From contig JAAZBW010000275.1 of NCBI GenBank assembly GCA_012513625.1, positions 1 through 5,758 of the forward strand: 5,758 bases of DNA, read 5' to 3'. Positions 1 through 3,067 of the stretch are shown one piece after another. The position numbers and the translations under genes are program-made. How positions within the stretch are numbered: the first letter of the stretch is position 1; every line of letters starts with the position of its first letter. The stretch comes from Actinomycetales bacterium. GTDB taxonomy: Bacteria; Actinomycetota; Actinomycetes; Actinomycetales; Actinomycetaceae. Under the pieces are notes generated by a model. It saw only the letters and a list, made by a program, of their open reading frames with translations, made no database searches and was not told where the DNA came from.

Positions 1-46
1 ACACCACCTCCCCCACGACAACCGCAGTTGCCGTCGAAAGGCGCAT
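1..46 (-). CDS. 5' end of an unidentified gene, possibly a PfkB-type sugar kinase (partial)
   Basis: On the minus strand an ATG at 46-44 opens a frame that stays open to the window edge and reads MRLSTATAVVVGEVV. A GGAGG lies nine bases before the ATG (60-56), which is the main support for a real start. A short Thr/Ala/Val-rich lead followed by VVVGEVV resembles the first beta strand of PfkB/ribokinase-family kinases, which often begin with VVGE followed by an Asp-containing turn. Fifteen residues are far too few to assign a family, so this is a guess. It starts 106 bases after the EEP stop on the same strand, so read-through from that gene is possible. Codons 3 to 7 form one arm of a 12-bp inverted repeat whose other arm is upstream of the ribosome site. 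Confidence 0.5.
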   Translation of the reverse strand, partial: MRLSTATAVVVGEVV

Positions 47-83
47 GAAAATGGGCCTCCGACGCGCACTATTCGACGGCAAC
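27..83 (-). promoter_or_regulatory. 12-bp inverted repeat around the start of the left-edge gene
   Basis: GTTGCCGTCGAA at 27-38 is the exact reverse complement of TTCGACGGCAAC at 72-83, separated by 33 bases. In a minus-strand transcript the loop would hold the GGAGG and the start codon, and the 3' arm would be codons 3-7. A third partial site, GTTGCC at 98-103, can pair with 78-83 instead. This could be a spaced operator, a structured leader or an end-of-transcript hairpin for the EEP gene. The sequence does not decide between these. Confidence 0.4.
56..60 (-). promoter_or_regulatory. Ribosome binding site of the left-edge gene
   Basis: The minus strand reads GGAGG at 60-56, with nine bases to the ATG at 46. 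This favours that start over the other in-window minus ATG at 105, which has no comparable site. Both the site and the start codon sit inside the loop of the inverted repeat 27-38/72-83. Confidence 0.55.
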
Positions 84-152
84 AGTCAGGTTTGTCAGTT
101 GCCATGGCTGGGGCCGCGTGGGCTCCGCCGTCGCCCCCTCCGCCTACCCCGC

Positions 153-1286
153 CTACTGCGCCGCCACCCGTGCGACCACCGCCCGGTGGTCCGTGCCCGG
201 CAGCTCCACCAGCCAGCTGTCCACCGGCGACCAGTGCGCCGGGTCCACGAGGATGCGGTCGATCGGCGCGCCGAGGAGGGGGTGCACCTCGTCGGGCCAG
301 GTGCCCCAGCCGCCGGCGCCGGTCTGGACGAGGACGTCGACGTAGCCGCAGTCCGGCATGCCGGAGATGTGGTCGCGGGTGGCGTTGAAATCGCCGCCGA
401 TGATCCCCCACGGCTGGCCGGTGCAGGTGGCGAGGGAGTCGCGGACCTCGGTGACCCAGCGGTCGCGCGAGGCGTCCGCGGCCTCCCGCGGCTCGCCGTA
501 CAGCCAGCTCAGCGGCCACGGCGTGGGCGGCGGGTAGGCGTGGACGGCGGTGAGTGTGGGGCCGGTGGCCGCTCCCCCGCTCGCCCCCACAGGCTCCGCC
601 CGCGAGGCACCAATCACCGGATGCCCGCCGCTCCGATACTCCCCAAAATCGTTTGCCACCAGCAGCGACGTATCCCGCGAGTCCCCCTTCCGCTCCGGGA
701 ACACCTGGAACTCCCGGCCGGCCACCCCGAGCAGGTCGCGCACGTGGATCGCGTCGATGATCGGCGTCTCGGGCAGGAAAACCACGTCCGCCTGCGCCGC
801 GGTCACGAGGCTCGCGACCACGTCCGGGGGCACGTTCGCCCACTGTGTGTTCAGCGCGACGATCGTCGTCTCGCCCGTATTCTCGGGCTGCCCCGCGAGG
901 TCCTCGAGCGTGGCGAGCGCGTCCCGGTCCAGCCCGCGGTACGCGAGCACGCCCAGGTGCAGGCCGGCGGAGGCGGCGGCCGCGAGCGCGAGGGTGAGGG
1001 AAATCGTCGGGAACCGTGGGGGGATCGGCTTGTTCTTGGCACGGCTGCGGGGGTTGATGCTGCGGAGGGCCCGACGACGTCGGAAACCAGCTGCTACGAA
1101 CCAGATGCCGAACAGCAGCGCCGCAGCTGCGGAGATCAGGGCGATCAGCCCGCGGGCGGCGAGCAGCTGCCCGACCGGGTTCGCGTGTTGCAGGCCGAGC
1201 ACCGGCGCTGCGGCGAGCGCCGCCGCTCCGGCCAGCGGGATTGCGGCCACCACCCATGCGAGGACCCGGACCCACGGACGATGCAT
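153..1286 (-). CDS. Membrane-anchored endonuclease/exonuclease/phosphatase (EEP) family protein
   Basis: The protein has 377 residues from the ATG at 1286. Three hydrophobic segments (about residues 6-32, 41-68 and 94-116) flank an Arg/Lys-rich loop at 69-92. By the positive-inside rule this puts the loop in the cytoplasm and the C-terminal enzyme domain outside. The EEP fold (DNase I/sphingomyelinase/inositol phosphatase superfamily) shows its signature residues in order: Asn146 in VALNTQ, Glu173 in FLPETP, His249 in VHAYPPP, Asp299 and Asn301 in GGDFN, Asp343 in APIDRIL, and Asp366-His367 in GTDHR. These are the metal-binding and catalytic positions of metal-dependent phosphodiesterases and phosphatases, so it is probably active. 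The substrate cannot be told; extracellular nucleic acid, a phospholipid head group or a sugar phosphate are all possible. The start is chosen because GAGG lies nine bases upstream. An in-frame ATG at 1295 and a GTG at 1349 would add 3 or 21 residues but have no well-spaced ribosome site. It ends in TAG, 106 bases before the left-edge gene. Confidence 0.85.
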   Translation of the reverse strand: MHRPWVRVLAWVVAAIPLAGAAALAAAPVLGLQHANPVGQLLAARGLIALISAAAALLFGIWFVAAGFRRRRALRSINPRSRAKNKPIPPRFPTISLTLALAAAASAGLHLGVLAYRGLDRDALATLEDLAGQPENTGETTIVALNTQWANVPPDVVASLVTAAQADVVFLPETPIIDAIHVRDLLGVAGREFQVFPERKGDSRDTSLLVANDFGEYRSGGHPVIGASRAEPVGASGGAATGPTLTAVHAYPPPTPWPLSWLYGEPREAADASRDRWVTEVRDSLATCTGQPWGIIGGDFNATRDHISGMPDCGYVDVLVQTGAGGWGTWPDEVHPLLGAPIDRILVDPAHWSPVDSWLVELPGTDHRAVVARVAAQ

Positions 1287-1295
1287 GTGATTCAT

Positions 1296-1299
1296 CCTC
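1296..1299 (-). promoter_or_regulatory. Ribosome binding site deciding the EEP gene start
   Basis: The minus strand reads GAGG at 1299-1296, nine bases before the ATG at 1286. The same GAGG directly abuts the in-frame ATG at 1295 and cannot serve it, so the shorter start is favoured. Confidence 0.5.
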
Positions 1300-1365
1300 G
1301 CAGCCGAGGTGGAGTTTTCCGTGGACCTGCGCGCCCTGCGCCTCCCCACCTACCCGCAAACGTCG

Positions 1366-1530
1366 CGAAACCCCCATCGACTGTGTGGTTAAAACCTTGA
1401 AGAACCACCATCGACTGTGTGGCTAAAACCCTGCGAAACCACCATCGACTGTGTGGTTAAAACCTCGCGAAACCACCATCGACTGTGTGGTTAAAACCCT
1501 ACGAAACCACCATCGACTGTGTGGCGAAAG
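1366..1530 (+). repeat. Five tandem copies of a 34-bp repeat
   Basis: Units begin at 1366, 1400, 1434, 1468 and 1502 with an exact 34-base period and no insertions. The block CCATCGACTGTGTGG is identical in all five. Most units start CGAAACCACC and follow the core with TTAAAACC. Unit 1 has CCCCC for CCACC, unit 2 starts AAGAACCACC and has GGCTAAAACC, and unit 5 switches after the core to CGAAAGC, like the dispersed copies further right. Unit 4 contains AACCAC and GTGGTT as inverted hexamers ten bases apart, and the other units mostly keep them. The array lies upstream of the EEP gene and downstream of BASS, both on the minus strand. The period is not a multiple of three, so frames rotate and no shared peptide is encoded. 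Function is unknown. Confidence 0.95.
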
Positions 1531-1531
1531 C

Positions 1532-1541
1532 TGGCGCGCCA
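1532..1541. repeat. 10-bp perfect palindrome at the end of the tandem array
   Basis: TGGCGCGCCA reads the same on both strands and directly follows the last repeat unit. It is short and may be chance in GC-rich DNA. It marks the point where the repeat ends and the GC-rich hairpin region begins. Confidence 0.35.
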
Positions 1542-1588
1542 ACTCGCGCCACTCACTCGGAGGAACAGGGGCGCTGTACCTCGAGGAA

Positions 1589-1628
1589 GACGGCGGGCCG
1601 GACTCCCTCCAGGATCCGGCCCGCCGTC
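1589..1628 (-). terminator. Strong 14-bp GC-rich hairpin, possible terminator of BASS
   Basis: GACGGCGGGCCGGA at 1589-1602 and its exact reverse complement at 1615-1628 enclose a 12-base loop. There is no long T tract on either side. The minus-strand exit reads TTCCTCG, slightly better than GTCATTG on the plus strand. Terminators with weak U tracts are common in high-GC actinobacteria. It lies about 240 bases after the BASS stop, far for a primary terminator, so it might instead end an unannotated short transcript. Confidence 0.5.
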
Positions 1629-1637
1629 GTCATTGGG

Positions 1638-1689
1638 GGCGCGCAAGCACGCGCCAGGGCGGGGCCTACCCGGGAAGGTGAGCCCCGCC
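1638..1689. repeat. Two further GC-rich stem-loops
   Basis: GGCGCG (1638-1643) pairs with CGCGCC (1650-1655) over a six-base loop. GGCGGGGC (1658-1665) pairs with GCCCCGCC (1682-1689); inside that stem ACC at 1668-1670 can pair with GGT at 1677-1679. With the hairpin at 1589-1628 this makes three consecutive stems in about 100 bases. No reading frame with a credible start and ribosome site was found in 1541-1702, so this is a structured non-coding stretch or a terminator cluster. Confidence 0.45.
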
Positions 1690-1705
1690 GTCGGAAATCA
1701 GAACT

Positions 1706-1757
1706 TTCGCCACACAGTCGATGCGGAATTGACGACTCCCAAACCACACACTCGACG
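1706..1757 (-). repeat. First copy of an 85-bp-spaced direct repeat holding two CGACTGTGTGG-family sites
   Basis: This block and the one at 1791-1842 match at 47 of 52 positions with a constant 85-base offset. It carries an exact core on the minus strand (CCACACAGTCG, 1710-1720) and a variant core (CCACACACTCG, 1744-1754). The first core plus flanks (1704-1722) is the exact reverse complement of the last unit of the 34-bp array at 1512-1530, a 19-base match. That ties the two clusters to one family. Confidence 0.9.
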
Positions 1758-1770
1758 TCACGCTTCCCGC

Positions 1771-1805
1771 CGACTGTGTGGCGAAAGCACTTCGCCACAC
1801 AGTCG
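1771..1805. repeat. Perfect 15-bp inverted repeat made of two head-to-head repeat cores
   Basis: CGACTGTGTGGCGAA (1771-1785) and TTCGCCACACAGTCG (1791-1805) are exact reverse complements separated by only AGCAC. The element would fold as a tight hairpin in RNA from either strand or as a cruciform, or bind a dimeric protein. It lies 61 bases beyond the BASS stop in the direction of BASS transcription, so it may also protect or terminate that mRNA. Confidence 0.9.
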
Positions 1806-1842
1806 ATGCGGATTCGGCGACTCCCAAACCACACAGTCGGCG
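1791..1842 (-). repeat. Second copy of the 85-bp-spaced direct repeat
   Basis: It matches 1706-1757 except at five positions (1813, 1815, 1817, 1836 and 1840). It holds two exact minus-strand cores, CCACACAGTCG at 1795-1805 and 1829-1839, joined by the shared linker GACTCCCAAA. Its left end is also the right arm of the hairpin 1771-1805. Confidence 0.9.
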
Positions 1843-1863
1843 AGGGGGTGGTGGAAAGTTGCC

Positions 1864-1884
1864 GACTACGAAACCACAGACTCC
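1864..1884 (-). repeat. Decayed repeat copy overlapping the 3' end of the BASS gene
   Basis: GACTACGAAACCACA at 1864-1878 matches GACTCCCAAACCACA at 1819-1833 in 13 of 15 positions, and the following bases degrade from the core. On the minus strand this segment encodes the last residues of the transporter and its TAG stop (1868-1866). The repeat family therefore reaches into the coding end of the neighbouring gene. Confidence 0.55.
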
Positions 1885-2915
1885 GGAGCCGGCTCGACCA
1901 CGCGGTCCTTCGGCGGGAAACGACGCGAGACTGCGGCGAACAGCGCGCCCGAAATGTTGTGCCACGTGGAGAAGATCGCGGCGGGCAGGGCGGCCTCGGG
2001 GCTGAAGTACTGCGCGGCAAGGCCCGCGGCGAGGCCCGAGTTCTGCATGCCGACCTCGATGGCGACGGTGCGGGACTGCTTGTCGGAGCGTCGGGTGAGG
2101 CGGCCCGCGGCGTAGCCGAGGCCGTAGCCGGCCAGGTTGTGCAGGATCACGGCCACGAACACGAGCCCGCCCGCGGTCATGAGCGCGTTGTGCGAGCCGG
2201 GGATCACGGCGATCACCACGGCGGTGATCGCGAGCACCGAAACCCACGGCAGGATCGGCAGGATCGCCTCCACCAGCTTCGGCAGCAGGAGCCGGATCAC
2301 GAGGCCGCCCACCACGGGGATCAGCACGATCTGCACGATCGACCACGCCATCGAACCCGCGTCCACCGGCATGTACGAGCCGGCCAGCCACAGCGTGAGC
2401 AGCGGCGTCATGATCGGCGCGAACAGCGTGGAAATGGAGGTCATGGTCACCGAGAGGGCGGTGTCACCCTTCGCGAGGTAGGTCACCACGTTCGACGACG
2501 TCCCGCCCGGCGCACAGCCCACCAGGATCACGCCGGCAGCGAGTTCGGGCGGCAGCTGGAGCGCCACCGCGATGCCGAGGCCGAGCAAAGGCATGATCAC
2601 GAACTGCGCCACCACACCGATCAGGATGGGCAGGGGGCGCTTGAAGACGTAGGAGAAATCGCCGAGCGTGAGCGTGAGGCCCATCCCGAACATGATGATC
2701 TGCAGCAGCAGCGTCACCTGAGGGGCCCAGCCGCGGAACGGCTCCGGGTTGATCACCGCCACGGCGGCGCCCGCGATCACGAGGAGCGGGAAGACCGTCA
2801 CGGCGATCTTCGCGCTGCGCTCCTGCACCGCGGTCTCCTGGCTCTGGCCAGTGGGGTTGGAGGCGCTGGCGTCGTTGCGAATCTGTTGGTTTTGAGGGTT
2901 TTCCGACTGACTCAT
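1866..2915 (-). CDS. Bile acid:sodium symporter (BASS) family transporter
   Basis: The 349-residue inner-membrane protein is rich in hydrophobic helices from residue 36 to about 330, as expected of the ten-helix BASS/SBF fold, in which Na+ drives uptake of an organic anion. Signature segments known from the bacterial ASBT homologue are present: AQFVIMP with Gln104, GCAPGGTSSNVVTYL at 133-147 with Ser141 and Asn142, DTALSVTMT with Ser155 and Thr159, and IEVGMQNSGLAAGLA with Glu287 and Gln291. These correspond to the two sodium sites of the Neisseria ASBT structure, so it should be transport-competent. The substrate is not readable; family members carry bile acids, pyruvate, pantoate and other carboxylates. 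Residues 1-34 form a hydrophilic Gln/Asn/Ser-rich extension with more A/T-rich codons than the rest. The ATG at 2915 lacks a ribosome site, whereas an in-frame GTG at 2828 has AGGAG six bases upstream and would give 320 residues, the usual family length. The C-terminus overlaps a decayed repeat. It is divergent from hrpA. Confidence 0.93.
   Translation of the reverse strand: MSQSENPQNQQIRNDASASNPTGQSQETAVQERSAKIAVTVFPLLVIAGAAVAVINPEPFRGWAPQVTLLLQIIMFGMGLTLTLGDFSYVFKRPLPILIGVVAQFVIMPLLGLGIAVALQLPPELAAGVILVGCAPGGTSSNVVTYLAKGDTALSVTMTSISTLFAPIMTPLLTLWLAGSYMPVDAGSMAWSIVQIVLIPVVGGLVIRLLLPKLVEAILPILPWVSVLAITAVVIAVIPGSHNALMTAGGLVFVAVILHNLAGYGLGYAAGRLTRRSDKQSRTVAIEVGMQNSGLAAGLAAQYFSPEAALPAAIFSTWHNISGALFAAVSRRFPPKDRVVEPAPESVVS
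2835..2839 (-). promoter_or_regulatory. Candidate internal ribosome binding site for a shorter BASS start
   Basis: The minus strand reads AGGAG at 2839-2835, six bases before an in-frame GTG (2828, codon 30). Starting there places the first membrane helix a few residues from the N-terminus and removes the low-complexity leader. The upstream ATG has only an A-rich run (CTAAAACA) before it. Confidence 0.4.
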
Positions 2916-2941
2916 TGTTTTAGGTTGCCAAGCGACGTCCG

Positions 2942-2966
2942 CATGGTGGAAGAAAATCCCACCATG
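2942..2966 (-). promoter_or_regulatory. Inverted repeat CATGGTGG-N9-CCACCATG upstream of BASS, candidate operator
   Basis: The two eight-base arms (2942-2949 and 2959-2966) are perfect reverse complements around an A-rich nine-base centre. The element starts 27 bases before the BASS ATG, about 100 bases before the hrpA start, and is unrelated to the CGACTGTGTGG family. Size, symmetry and position suit the binding site of a dimeric repressor controlling the transporter. A hairpin in the BASS leader is the alternative. No regulator gene is visible in the window. Confidence 0.45.
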
Positions 2967-2982
2967 TGACCCGTGATATGTA

Positions 2983-2996
2983 GCACCTTCGGGTGC
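2983..2996 (+). repeat. Short hairpin with a UUCG tetraloop
   Basis: GCACC-TTCG-GGTGC forms a five-base-pair stem closed by C-G around UUCG when transcribed on the plus strand, a very stable RNA loop. No T tract follows, so it is not a normal terminator. It lies in the divergent region, 72 bases before the hrpA ATG, and would be in the hrpA leader only if transcription starts upstream of it. Confidence 0.45.
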
Positions 2997-3001
2997 CCCA
3001 C

Positions 3002-3046
3002 CTCGCCGACTGTGTGGTTAAGGACCTTCGCCACACACTCGGCGAG
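3002..3046. repeat. 45-bp near-perfect palindrome made of two repeat-family sites, just before hrpA
   Basis: CTCGCCGACTGTGTGG (3002-3017) and CCACACACTCGGCGAG (3031-3046) are inverted with a single mismatch (3010/3038). The central bases add AAGG/CCTT (3020-3023 and 3025-3028), so most of the 45 bases are symmetric about 3024. The left arm has the exact family core (3007-3017) and the right arm the CGAGTGTGTGG variant. It ends four bases before the in-frame TGA at 3050-3052 and 21 bases before the hrpA ATG. It could therefore affect hrpA promoter access or translation, or be an inserted repeat pair with no regulatory role. Confidence 0.9.
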
Positions 3047-3060
3047 ACGTGAGTGAGAAT

Positions 3061-3065
3061 GGAGG
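3061..3065 (+). promoter_or_regulatory. GGAGG near the hrpA start
   Basis: GGAGG at 3061-3065 is only two bases before the ATG at 3068, closer than is usual for good initiation. An in-frame stop (TGA 3050-3052) limits the choices to GTG 3053, ATG 3059 or ATG 3068. None has ideal spacing, so leaderless or weak initiation is possible. Confidence 0.4.
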
Positions 3066-3067
3066 CC

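Larger units (their letters stand above)
1287..1865. other. 579-base gene-free region between the BASS and EEP genes
   Basis: No reading frame here has both a credible start and protein-like composition. Long plus-strand frames crossing it are antisense to BASS or pass through the tandem repeats. It holds, in order, the EEP leader (1287-1365), the 34-bp array (1366-1530), a GC-rich hairpin stretch (1541-1702) and the mixed-orientation repeat cluster (1703-1865). No tRNA cloverleaf, convincing -35/-10 pair or insertion-sequence gene was recognised. Confidence 0.75.

Noticed and set aside
1..105. An alternative minus-strand start at ATG 105, also open to the left edge
   Set aside because: It lacks a well-spaced ribosome site and its product is Cys/Arg/Trp-rich. 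The ATG at 46, in another frame, has GGAGG nine bases upstream and a more protein-like sequence.
45..1400. A 451-codon plus-strand frame
   Set aside because: It is antisense to the EEP gene, which has complete catalytic motifs; the translation is Arg/Pro/Ala-rich with no recognisable domain.
1366..1535. A CRISPR array, suggested by regularly spaced repeats
   Set aside because: The whole 34-base period is near-identical and leaves no room for unique spacers. No cas genes are present and the same core is scattered elsewhere in both orientations.
1385..1681. Small proteins encoded by the tandem repeats (peptides such as TIDCVVK and HHRLCG)
   Set aside because: The 34-base period shifts the frame at every unit, so the peptides are by-products of the DNA repeat. 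No ribosome site precedes them.
1703..1865. Insertion-sequence or MITE ends with target duplications
   Set aside because: The repeats are both direct and inverted, with no outer terminal pair bounding a unit, no flanking duplication seen and no transposase gene.
1366..1880. A chromosomal replication origin
   Set aside because: There are no exact DnaA boxes, no AT-rich unwinding stretch, and no dnaA, dnaN or other replication gene nearby.
1485..2969. A 494-codon plus-strand frame
   Set aside because: It runs through the repeats and then antisense to the clear BASS gene. Its product is His/Arg/Glu/Asp-rich low-complexity sequence typical of antisense shadows in high-GC DNA.
2970..3000. A sigma-70 type promoter around TACATA/TATGTA
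   Set aside because: Neither strand has a -35 element at suitable spacing, and the -10 matches are poor, so it was not listed.
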